Below the pieces are notes generated by a model. The model saw nothing but the letters and a program-made list of their open reading frames with translations. It was not told the DNA's origin and made no database searches. A program made the position numbers and the translations under genes. This document shows, piece after piece, positions 6,471 through 13,690 of a stretch of 15,078 nt of DNA (positions are counted from its first letter, which is position 1; each line of letters opens with the position of its first letter). The DNA is from CAZAGD01 sp049699975 (lineage in GTDB: Bacteria > Desulfobacterota > SM23-61), in assembly GCA_049699975.1 (NCBI GenBank), contig JBNAWB010000080.1, positions 1 through 15,078 of the forward strand, in the 5' to 3' direction.

Positions 6471-7624
6471 CTCTAGGGAGCATTGCCCTGCGCAATCTGA
6501 GAAGGAGAAAAACCAAAGCTATTTTTATTTTGGTAGGCCTAATGGTGGGAGTGTCTTCTGTAGTCGCTTTCTTAACACTGGTCAAAGCCCTGACCGAGGA
6601 TATCACTCATAAATTGGATGAATATGGGGCTAACATCCTGATTGTGCCTCAAACTCAAAATCTCTCTCTCACCTATGGCGGACTTTCTTTAGGGGGAGTT
6701 CTCTTTGAAATGGAAGAGATAAAACAGGATGATCTGGCCAAAATCAAATCTATCAAGAATGCCGCCAATGTGGCTGCTATTGGCCCATTGGTTTTAGGGG
6801 TGGTGGAGATTGATAATAAAAAAGTGCTGCTGGCGGGAATTGATTTCAAATCCATTCCGTATTTGCGGCCCTGGTGGACTTACCAAGGAACTATTCCAGA
6901 TAAAGATGGACTCTTGGTGGGGGCAGAAGCAGCCGAAGCTCTGCAGATCAAAGGAGGAGATTTGTTAGGATTAAATGGCCAGCAATTGCGAGTATCAGGA
7001 ATTCTTAATTCCACAGGTTCTCAAGATGACCAGATAATTTTTGCCCGCCTGGATACCGCCCAGAAGATCCTTAGGAAAGAAGGACGCATTTCCATGGCTG
7101 AAGTGGCTGCTTTATGCTCGGGTTGCCCTATTGAAGATATGGTGCGTCAGATTTCCGAAATTCTTCCCGGGGCAAAGGTTATGGCAGTCAAACAGGTCGT
7201 GGAAAGTCGCCTGGAAGCATTGTCCCATTTTCAAAAGGCCGCTTACATTTTTTCGGCCTTGGTAGCTATTGTCGGAGCTTTAGTTGTCCTGGTGACGATG
7301 ATGGGAAGTGTGAAGGAAAGAACGGTAGAGATTGGTATATTCCGTGCTATTGGTTTTCGAAGCAAACATATCATGCAAATTATCTTGCTTGAGGCAGGGT
7401 TTATTTCGGTAATTTCAGGAGTTTTGGGTTATTTCATAGGTTTAGGGGCGACGAAGATATCCCTTCCTTTCTTTACCACTAGCCATCATGTAGCTATTCC
7501 TTTGGACCCTCTCTTGGCCTTAGGTGCTTTAATTATGGCCCTTTTGTTAGGGTTGGCCGCGAGCTATTATCCTGCCAAATTAGCTGCCCGATTAGATCCA
7601 AATGAAGCTTTAAGAGCCTTATAA
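6467..7624 (+). CDS. FtsX/MacB-type ABC transporter permease with periplasmic CxxC
   Basis: A 385-residue inner-membrane permease. Topology: TM1 about 18-40; a periplasmic MacB-PCD-type domain about 41-255; then three TM segments (about 258-280, 302-328, 345-370) in an FtsX domain, ending with the typical P-A-x-L-A-A-R-x-D-P-x-E-A-L-R-A-L. This is the four-TM plan of the MacB/LolCE/FtsX group, which moves or senses substrates on the periplasmic side rather than through the membrane. Unusually, the periplasmic domain carries C217-S-G-C220, able to bind metal or form a disulfide. It overlaps the DUF2318 gene by ATGA, and the ATPase gene follows after 13 bases. Only one permease gene is present, so it probably works as a homodimer; the P19-associated loci have two. 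Confidence 0.9.
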   Translation: MTLGSIALRNLRRRKTKAIFILVGLMVGVSSVVAFLTLVKALTEDITHKLDEYGANILIVPQTQNLSLTYGGLSLGGVLFEMEEIKQDDLAKIKSIKNAANVAAIGPLVLGVVEIDNKKVLLAGIDFKSIPYLRPWWTYQGTIPDKDGLLVGAEAAEALQIKGGDLLGLNGQQLRVSGILNSTGSQDDQIIFARLDTAQKILRKEGRISMAEVAALCSGCPIEDMVRQISEILPGAKVMAVKQVVESRLEALSHFQKAAYIFSALVAIVGALVVLVTMMGSVKERTVEIGIFRAIGFRSKHIMQIILLEAGFISVISGVLGYFIGLGATKISLPFFTTSHHVAIPLDPLLALGALIMALLLGLAASYYPAKLAARLDPNEALRAL

Positions 7625-7637
7625 GAGGTGGGAAAAG

Positions 7638-8348
7638 ATGGAAATTATGCAAGGTGAAAATTTGACAAAAAAGTATGGCCAGGAAGATTCCACAGTAACA
7701 GCCCTAAAAGGAATTAGTTTTCAAATAAATTGTAGAGAGTGGGTAGCGATCATGGGGGAATCGGGTTCTGGAAAATCTACTCTTCTTTCCATCATGGGGG
7801 CGATGAATACGCCCACCCAAGGGAAATATTATGTGGATAAAATCGACGTCTATTCCTTGGGCAATGAAGAACGAGCTGATTTTCGGCGTCAGTATCTGGG
7901 TTTTGTTTTCCAGAACTTTTATCTTGTTCCATATTTAACTTTATTAGAAAACGTGATGCTGCCCTTAGCCACAACTAAATTAAAAAGAAAAGAGAAGCAT
8001 GAGCTAGCCCAGGAGGCTCTCTGTCGGGTAGGACTGGATGGTAAGGCAAGGCGATTACCCAATCAAATCTCTGGAGGAGAACAACAACGCGTAGCCATTG
8101 CGCGGGCCATTGTTAATCGTCCGCCCATTTTGTTGGCGGATGAACCAACTGGCAACCTCGATACCAAAAATTCTCGGGAAGTAATGAACTTCTTGCAAAA
8201 ACTAAATCATGAAGGAATGACCATCGTCATGGTGACGCACAACCAGGATTATGCTCAGTATGCGGGTAGGATTTTTAAACTGGCCGACGGAATTCTGGTT
8301 GAGGAAATTAAAAATGAAGGTAAAAAATTCAGTGGCCAGGAAGTATGA
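7638..8348 (+). CDS. ABC transporter ATP-binding protein (LolD/MacB type)
   Basis: A 236-residue ATPase that powers the permease encoded just upstream. Visible motifs are Walker A GESGSGKST (40-48), the Q-loop in FVFQNFYLVPYLT, signature ISGGEQQR (144-151), Walker B ILLADEPTGNLDT (D168, E169), and the H-loop in MVTHN. The Y-L-T-x-L-E-N-V-M-L-P-L segment after the Q-loop is characteristic of the LolD/MacB/FtsE branch. The ribosome site GAGGTGGG lies just upstream of the ATG. The last 35 bases overlap the start of the methyltransferase gene. All catalytic residues are present. Because LolD-like proteins match many substrates, the ATPase alone does not identify the cargo. Confidence 0.94.
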   Translation: MEIMQGENLTKKYGQEDSTVTALKGISFQINCREWVAIMGESGSGKSTLLSIMGAMNTPTQGKYYVDKIDVYSLGNEERADFRRQYLGFVFQNFYLVPYLTLLENVMLPLATTKLKRKEKHELAQEALCRVGLDGKARRLPNQISGGEQQRVAIARAIVNRPPILLADEPTGNLDTKNSREVMNFLQKLNHEGMTIVMVTHNQDYAQYAGRIFKLADGILVEEIKNEGKKFSGQEV

Positions 8349-8928
8349 TCGACTGGCGGCAATCTTTGATTTCTTAGAGAACCCCATGGAGGTGATGGGG
8401 GCGAAGAAATGGAGAAAGAGGCTCTTGGCCCAAGTAGAGGGGGATAAAATCTTAGAGGTAGGTGTAGGGACGGGAAAAAATTTTCCTTATTATCCTCCCC
8501 AAAAATCAGTAACTGGTATAGATATTAGTAAAAAAATGTTAAGCAAAGCCGCTTTGAAAGCCGCTCAGCTTAAGCTTTCCATCCCGCTCTTTAATATGGA
8601 TGTGCAAGATTTAAAATTTTCCTCGGGGAGCTTCGATGCCGTAGTTTCCACTTTTGTCTTCTGTTCAGTTGCTGATCCAGATAAAGGCCTGCAAGAGATT
8701 AAAAGAGTGTTAAAACCAGGAGGGAAAATATTCTTCTTGGAGCATGTCCGCCCCCAGGGAATCAAGGGGCGAATTTTTGATTTCTTAAATCCTCTTTTTT
8801 TTCGCTTGTTAGGCAATAATATCAATCGGCGTACCGCGAGGATTATTAAAAATGTGGGTCTGCGTATTCTTCATGAAGAAGATCTATTCGGAGATGTTTT
8901 TAAATTTATTAAGGCAGAAAGAGCCTGA
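8314..8928 (+). CDS. Class I SAM-dependent methyltransferase (UbiE/METTL7-like)
   Basis: A 204-residue methyltransferase. Motif I is ILEVGVGTGKNF, followed by the acidic GIDIS at the end of strand 2, a D-V-Q-D-L region, and motif FDAVVSTFVFCSV, then LKPGGKIFFLEHVRP. The LEHVRP segment and the tail INRRTARIIKNVGL resemble UbiE-like phospholipid or quinone methyltransferases and the METTL7 group. The frame is open from an ATG at 8251, but I chose ATG 8314: it gives the normal N-terminus (KYDRLAAIFDFLENPME) and has GAGG about nine bases upstream. It overlaps the ATPase gene by 35 bases, so it belongs to the operon. The substrate could be a membrane lipid, a quinone or a small metalloid; the sequence does not decide. 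No TM segment or signal peptide is seen. Confidence 0.88.
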   Translation: MKVKNSVARKYDRLAAIFDFLENPMEVMGAKKWRKRLLAQVEGDKILEVGVGTGKNFPYYPPQKSVTGIDISKKMLSKAALKAAQLKLSIPLFNMDVQDLKFSSGSFDAVVSTFVFCSVADPDKGLQEIKRVLKPGGKIFFLEHVRPQGIKGRIFDFLNPLFFRLLGNNINRRTARIIKNVGLRILHEEDLFGDVFKFIKAERA

Positions 8929-8972
8929 AAATTGATAAATATATTTTTTCTACTGTCTTTTTCCATAATTAT

Positions 8973-8988
8973 TAAGGTCTTGACCTTA
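8973..8988. promoter_or_regulatory. Perfect 16-bp palindrome, candidate operator of the efflux operon
   Basis: TAAGGTC-TT-GACCTTA, with 7-bp arms. Its right arm contains TTGACC (8980-8985), a possible -35 box; the best -10 match, TTTAAA at 9005-9010, is only 4 of 6 at 19-bp spacing. A repressor bound here would cover the -35. The dyad is not centred between -35 and -10, so it does not fit MerR-type geometry. The promoter call is weak; the palindrome is certain. Confidence 0.4.
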
Positions 8989-9010
8989 TTTGAGTGGAGG
9001 CGGTTTTAAA

Positions 9011-9101
9011 ATAAAGTAATAATTTGGGGGGAGAGGTAAGGGAAAAAGGGAAGAACCTCCATTTTAAAATTTTAACGGCTAAGGAATAGAAAAGGTTAAT
9101 T
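9011..9101. other. Leader region before the SHOCT gene
   Basis: Purine-rich leader with a G6 run (9026-9031) and G3 runs. TGGAGG at 8995-9000 could pair with CCTCCA at 9056-9061, and GAGGT 9033-9037 with ACCTC 9055-9059. No known riboswitch was recognised, and no rho-independent terminator is seen. Confidence 0.3.
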
Positions 9102-9488
9102 ATGAAAAGAATGGGAATATGCTTAGGATTATTTTTGGCGGTAAGTTTTCTTTTTTATGCTGCGGAATTAAATGCCCAGATGGGTCCTGGGATGATGGGG
9201 CCGGGATATGGAAGAGGTCCAGGATACGGACCATGGGATATGGGCCCAAGGATGATGTGGGGTTGGGGAGGTTGGTTAGGTATGATTTTTATGATTATTT
9301 TTTGGATTCTAGTCATTGCCGGAGCAATTTATTTGCTCAAATGGCTAATAGGAAATTTTCAGAAAAACCGAGACTCTGCTACGGAAACCAGTCGCGCCCT
9401 GGAAATTCTGAAAGAACGATACGCCCGGGGAGAGATTTCCCGAGAAGAATTTAACCAAATAAAACAGGAATTGAGAAAAATATCTTGA
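9102..9488 (+). CDS. Met/Gly/Trp-rich SHOCT-domain membrane protein
   Basis: A 128-residue small membrane protein. A signal peptide covers residues 1-25, with probable cleavage after L-N-A. Next comes a low-complexity segment about 26-60 rich in Met, Gly, Pro, Tyr and Trp (MGPGMMGPGYG and later MMWGWGGW), one TM segment about 61-84, and a cytoplasmic C-terminal SHOCT motif (ALEILKERYARGEISREEF). SHOCT motifs are short helical oligomerisation units. The thioether-rich periplasmic segment could bind Cu(I) or Ag(I) and stands beside a Cus-type exporter, so a metal-holding or sensing role is inferred. ATG 9102 has AAAAGG six bases upstream; ATG 9111 is an alternative. It lies 27 bases before the first TolC-family gene and is probably co-transcribed with it. 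Confidence 0.8.
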   Translation: MKRMGICLGLFLAVSFLFYAAELNAQMGPGMMGPGYGRGPGYGPWDMGPRMMWGWGGWLGMIFMIIFWILVIAGAIYLLKWLIGNFQKNRDSATETSRALEILKERYARGEISREEFNQIKQELRKIS

Positions 9489-9515
9489 ACAATTCTTAAC
9501 CGGAAGGGGGAAAAG

Positions 9516-10859
9516 ATGGCCAAAAGCAGAACCTTCATGAGAGCTTTTCTAAACCGGTATGGGCTTGTTTGGTTAATCGCCTTTACTTTCATAGGGCAAG
9601 CGGAGTTTGCTTTCTCCGGAGAGATAGGATTAATTGATCTGGAAAAGAAACTTAAAGAAGGTTGTACCCTCTCTGATTTAATTTCCTATGCTTTTAAAAC
9701 TAATCCCTCTGTAAAAGCAGCCCGGGAATCTTGGAAAAGTGTTATTGAACGATACCGAGTAGAAACTGGCTTCCCTGACCCTGAAATCGGCTTTACCGCT
9801 TATCCGAAGCCCTTGATGGCTACCTATGAAGTGATGATTTCCCAAATGATTCCTTTTCCAGGGAGACTTTCTCAAGCTGGGGAAGTAGTGAAAGCCGAGA
9901 TAGAAATGGCGCGTTTAGAGTACGAAAAGACTTTGCGCGACTTAGTGGTAGGAATTCGAGAATCTTATCATGAGCTTTTTTATATCAAAAATGCTCAAAG
10001 AGTAGTATCTCTAAATCGGGATCTTTTGGAGCACCTGCGGAAGGTAGGAGAAACGGCCTATGCCCAGGAGCGAGCCACCTTTTTCGATGTAGTCAAGGCC
10101 CAATCCCAACTGGCCCAGTTGCAATATGATGCTCTCCTCTTGGCAGAATTGGAACAAACGGAGCAGGCCCAATTGAATGCCCTTCTTAATCGAGCGCCAG
10201 GGGCGAAGATCAGGATTGAGGATGGAGAAACCCTGCTCCCTCTTCTATATAATCTGGAAGAAATCTATGAGCTAGCCCGGATTTATCAAGAAGAGATTCG
10301 CTTGGCAGAAGCGCAAATTAATAAGGCGCGGGCTAAGGCGGGATTAGCCAAATATGAATATCTGCCCATGTTCCGCCTTGGGCTTTCTTATGCGCGCGGG
10401 AATCCGGACATGGTCCCTGAGGAATTTAGGGACGCCGTGGGTGTCCAATTTGGACTTTCCATCCCTATCTGGCTGAATAAAAATTGGGGACGAGTAGAAG
10501 AAGCCCGGGCCGAGGAGCGCAAAGCTCAAGCCATGAAAATGAGCCAGCTAAATGAGACCAGGGCCATGATTCGCAACGTTTATTTCCGCCTGCAGAATTC
10601 GGAACGTCTCATTTCCCTCTATCAGAACCAACTTCTCCCCCAGGCCGCACAAGCCATGGAGATTGCCGAGACATGGTTTAGGGAGAAACAAGGCAGCTTC
10701 ACCGATTTTATAGAAACTCAGTCTGTCTTCTATAATTTTCAGCTGGCCCTCGCCAGAGCTAAAGCAGATTATGGGCGGTATCTAGCTCAGTTAGAAAGGC
10801 TCGTGGGACGCAGTTTGGCCCAGAGAGGGGAAACGCCTTCTGCAAAGGAGAAGCCATGA
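9516..10859 (+). CDS. TolC-family outer-membrane efflux protein, first copy
   Basis: A 447-residue outer-membrane factor. After a basic start, a hydrophobic signal segment about 17-34 ends before FSGEIGL; no lipobox cysteine is present. Two OEP-type repeats of long periplasmic helices are visible: the first contains Q-M-I-P-F-P-G-R-L and a long alpha-helical stretch to about 230, the second starts about 250 (LARIYQEEIRLAEAQINKA). Strands for the beta-barrel fit LGLSYARGNP and VQFGLSIPIWL. It would trimerise to form the exit duct of a tripartite metal exporter with the adaptor and pump encoded downstream. AAGGGGG gives a strong ribosome site before ATG 9516. The last four bases overlap the next gene (ATGA). 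Length is close to that of CusC. Confidence 0.9.
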   Translation: MAKSRTFMRAFLNRYGLVWLIAFTFIGQAEFAFSGEIGLIDLEKKLKEGCTLSDLISYAFKTNPSVKAARESWKSVIERYRVETGFPDPEIGFTAYPKPLMATYEVMISQMIPFPGRLSQAGEVVKAEIEMARLEYEKTLRDLVVGIRESYHELFYIKNAQRVVSLNRDLLEHLRKVGETAYAQERATFFDVVKAQSQLAQLQYDALLLAELEQTEQAQLNALLNRAPGAKIRIEDGETLLPLLYNLEEIYELARIYQEEIRLAEAQINKARAKAGLAKYEYLPMFRLGLSYARGNPDMVPEEFRDAVGVQFGLSIPIWLNKNWGRVEEARAEERKAQAMKMSQLNETRAMIRNVYFRLQNSERLISLYQNQLLPQAAQAMEIAETWFREKQGSFTDFIETQSVFYNFQLALARAKADYGRYLAQLERLVGRSLAQRGETPSAKEKP

Positions 10860-12403
10860 AGAAAATATTTTTTCCGCTGGCTCCCATTTTTCTCCTGGCC
10901 GTGCTTTCGGCCTGCACTGCTTATCCAGAGCTAAAAAAGGATTGGGAGAGATCCGGGGCTACTCCTTTTTTCCGAGATTATACGCAGCCAAGACCCAAGA
11001 GTGAATTTTTGCCCAGCCGTCCCGATAAGAATTTTGCAGAGCAGATGGCTAAGATTAAAGAGATGAAAGAAAAGTGGCAAAAGGCTGTAGAGGCAGCTGA
11101 GGAGAAAGGAGTTTTTTATCAGCCTGATCCGCTGTTGTTTAAAGAATTATCGGCTGCGAGTAGAGATCCTTCCGTAGCCGCGAAAGTTTTAAAGACAAAT
11201 TTTACCTTGAGCGAACTGGAGATGCTAGCCTGGCTCCGTAATCCGGGAATTAAATCAGCTAAAAAGAATTTGCGCAGCTCCTTGGAAGCCTATAGCCAGG
11301 TGGCCAATCTGGATGAAATTTTGAGGCAGTATTCGGCTTTTACTAAAGAACTCATGACCGGAATTGGCCCTATGGCGGAAAGCGAGTCCTTAGAGATGAA
11401 ATTTCCTTTCCCTGGGATTCTGGCTCTAAAAGGGGAAGTGGTAACTGCGGAAGTTAATGCTTCTGGGGAAGCATTAGAGATTGCCCGGCGCACAGCCATT
11501 ACCAAAATCCGCCAGACTTACTGGAACCTAATCTATATTAGACGCGCGCAGGAAATTATCAAAGAAATGCTCAGCCTCCTAAAAAGACTGGAGAGAGTGA
11601 TTGCTGCTCAGTACGAAACAGGGAAGACAAGCTTCCAGGATTTGATCAGAGTGCGGATTGAACGAGATAAGATGCAAGAAGAATTAAGAACTATGGTCGA
11701 GGAACAAGGCAATCTTGAGGTAAAAATTTTAGAGATCCTCGACCTGCCGCCAGGTACTTCCATTGGCCAACCTCAGGTGCAAAAGCCGCAAGTAATAATC
11801 CCGCAATTAGCTACTCTATATCAGTTGGCCTTGGGCAAAAAGCAAGAATTACGGCAGATGAAAGCTATGATTGGGAAAATGGAACGGATGATCGAGATGG
11901 CCGAAACAATGATCTACCCGCCCTACTCGCTGGGTTTTTCCTTTTTTCAGAATAAGGCCATCTCCCAAGTGGGGTCTATGAAAATGGAAGATCCCTTCCT
12001 GACGAAGAGTACTGCTTCCCCAGGGGTAGGCCTGCCTAAGATGCCCTGGTATGGGACTAATGATGCTTACCTTAGAGAGACTAAACAAAAACTGGCTGCT
12101 CTCCGCGCAGATCTAAAAAAAATGGAGGCCGAAACTATTTTCATGGTCCGAGAAGCTTGGTTTCGTTTGGACCAAGCGAAAAGAGAAGAGGCGCTCTATA
12201 GCCAAAGGGTAGTGGATCTTTCCCAGGCGGCTTTAGAGGTGGCCAATCGGGGCTATGAAACAGGCATGGTTGGTTTCGCTGAGCTGATCATGGCCTATAC
12301 AGGCTGGCTAAATGATAAACTGGCCGCCGAAAGGAGAATAAGCGACTTAGGAATTGCCCAGGCCCAGCTGGAAGAAGCCTTGGGAGGGTCCTGGGAAAAA
12401 TAA
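10856..12403 (+). CDS. TolC-family outer-membrane lipoprotein, second copy
   Basis: A 515-residue outer-membrane factor with a lipoprotein signal: L-S-A-C20 is the lipobox, and residue 21 is Thr, not Asp, so outer-membrane sorting is expected. A charged region of about 110 residues with no TolC likeness follows. The OEP repeats begin near 120 and include K-F-P-F-P-G-I-L, similar to I-P-F-P-G-R in the preceding protein, so the two are distant paralogues. An insertion about 380-400 (around LPKMPWYGTNDAYLRE) is like that of metal-efflux OMFs. The gene is coupled to the previous one through ATGA, with AAGGAG just upstream. Two different outer-membrane factors in one exporter operon is unusual; they may form separate ducts or a mixed trimer. 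Which one serves the CusBA-like pair cannot be decided from sequence. Confidence 0.88.
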   Translation: MKKIFFPLAPIFLLAVLSACTAYPELKKDWERSGATPFFRDYTQPRPKSEFLPSRPDKNFAEQMAKIKEMKEKWQKAVEAAEEKGVFYQPDPLLFKELSAASRDPSVAAKVLKTNFTLSELEMLAWLRNPGIKSAKKNLRSSLEAYSQVANLDEILRQYSAFTKELMTGIGPMAESESLEMKFPFPGILALKGEVVTAEVNASGEALEIARRTAITKIRQTYWNLIYIRRAQEIIKEMLSLLKRLERVIAAQYETGKTSFQDLIRVRIERDKMQEELRTMVEEQGNLEVKILEILDLPPGTSIGQPQVQKPQVIIPQLATLYQLALGKKQELRQMKAMIGKMERMIEMAETMIYPPYSLGFSFFQNKAISQVGSMKMEDPFLTKSTASPGVGLPKMPWYGTNDAYLRETKQKLAALRADLKKMEAETIFMVREAWFRLDQAKREEALYSQRVVDLSQAALEVANRGYETGMVGFAELIMAYTGWLNDKLAAERRISDLGIAQAQLEEALGGSWEK

Positions 12404-12437
12404 GTACTTATTTTTTAAATCAAAGAAGGGAAAGAAG

Positions 12438-13670
12438 ATGAAAAAAATAGTTGGACTGGCCATGATAGGAATATTTCTCTTTTGGCTCTCGGCATGCAGC
12501 CAAGAGAAAGGGATTGCCCCTCCCCTGCAGGATAAGAAATTGGCCCCTGAAAAATTAGAAAAAAGCAAAAAAGAGGAAGACCCAGAAAAGGAGTTGAAAG
12601 AGCTGACTTTGGAAGCAATTCAAAAAGAGGGGAAGATGAAAGAAGTCACTCCGGGAATGGTCCAGGTTTCTTTAGAACGTCAGCAATTAATTGGGGTCAA
12701 ATTCGGCCAAGTGGAAAGAAAATCTATAGAAAAGTTAATCCGCACCGTAGGCAGGATCGACTATGACGAGAAACGGTTAGTCACCATTTCTCCTAAAATC
12801 GGGGGCTGGATCGAAGAACTCTATGTCGATTTTACGGGAAAGTATGTGCGCCAGGGCGAACCCTTGTTGACCATTTACAGCCCGGAACTGGTCTCAGCCC
12901 AGGCAGAATATCTCCTTGCTTTACGAACCGCCAAGGCCTTAGGTGACCGTGATTTCCTGGTAGAGTCGGCCAGACGCCGCTTGAAGTTGTGGGACATCAG
13001 CGATGACCAGATTAAAGCGCTGGAAAAGAGTGGCCAAGTAGCCAAAAACCTTACTCTCCATTCTCCCTTCGCCGGTTTTGTGTTGGAAAGAATGGCTTTT
13101 AAAGGGATGAATGTCATGCCGGGTATGGCCCTTTTTAAATTGGCTGATCTCTCAGCGGTCTGGCTTTATGCGGATATTTATGAATACGAATTACCATTGA
13201 TCCGTCTGGGGCAGGAGGCCGTGGTTGAACTCTCCTATTACCCCGGGGAAATTTTCCGCGGCCAAGTAATTTATATCTATCCTTATTTAGATCAGACCAC
13301 GCGCACCGCCAAAGTAAGGTTCCAATTTCCCAATCCCCGTGGCCAGTTAAAACCTGGGATGTATGCCAATGTGCAGATCAAAATTCCTCTGGGTATTAAA
13401 TTGGTTGTTCCCGAGGAGGCTATCATTGATACTGGAGAAAGACAGATAGCTATCCTTGATCGCGGTTCTGGTTATTTTGAACCTAGACAGGTAAAGTTAG
13501 GTCCTAAGGTGGATAATTATTATGTCGTTTTAGAAGGATTAAAAGAAGGCGAGCGCATAGTCACCAGTGCTAATTTTCTCATTGACTCAGAATCAAAGCT
13601 CAAAGAAGCCATGGGCGGTATGGGGGGCATGCATGAACACGGTAGTATGGGAAAAGAAAGTAAGAAGTAA
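12438..13670 (+). CDS. cusB: CusB-type periplasmic adaptor lipoprotein
   Basis: A 410-residue membrane-fusion protein joining the RND pump to an outer-membrane factor. The frame is open from 12354, but ATG 12438 is preferred: it gives a lipoprotein signal with lipobox L-S-A-C20 and has a purine-rich ribosome site just upstream. A Lys/Glu-rich linker follows (about 30-65). The barrel-sandwich starts at TISPKIGGWIEELYVDFTGKY; Y-S-P-E-L-V-S-A-Q-A-E-Y-L is a hallmark of CusB-type adaptors, then a short helical hairpin, a second lipoyl half (TLHSPFAGFVLER), and beta-barrel and membrane-proximal domains. The N-terminal Met sites of E. coli CusB are not apparent; instead the C-terminus is MGGMGGMHEHGSMG, a Met/His metal-binding-like tail. 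Copper or silver is the likely cargo. Confidence 0.92.
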   Translation: MKKIVGLAMIGIFLFWLSACSQEKGIAPPLQDKKLAPEKLEKSKKEEDPEKELKELTLEAIQKEGKMKEVTPGMVQVSLERQQLIGVKFGQVERKSIEKLIRTVGRIDYDEKRLVTISPKIGGWIEELYVDFTGKYVRQGEPLLTIYSPELVSAQAEYLLALRTAKALGDRDFLVESARRRLKLWDISDDQIKALEKSGQVAKNLTLHSPFAGFVLERMAFKGMNVMPGMALFKLADLSAVWLYADIYEYELPLIRLGQEAVVELSYYPGEIFRGQVIYIYPYLDQTTRTAKVRFQFPNPRGQLKPGMYANVQIKIPLGIKLVVPEEAIIDTGERQIAILDRGSGYFEPRQVKLGPKVDNYYVVLEGLKEGERIVTSANFLIDSESKLKEAMGGMGGMHEHGSMGKESKK

Positions 13671-13690
13671 AATAAGGTAAAGGAAAAGCC

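Noticed and set aside
8251..8313. N-terminal extension of the methyltransferase from ATG 8251
   Set aside because: It would overlap the ATPase gene by 98 bases and add 21 residues unlike the family. ATG 8314 has a ribosome site and the expected N-terminus.
9026..9050. G-quadruplex in the purine-rich leader before the SHOCT gene
   Set aside because: There is one G6 run and two separate G3 runs; four separated G3 tracts are not present.
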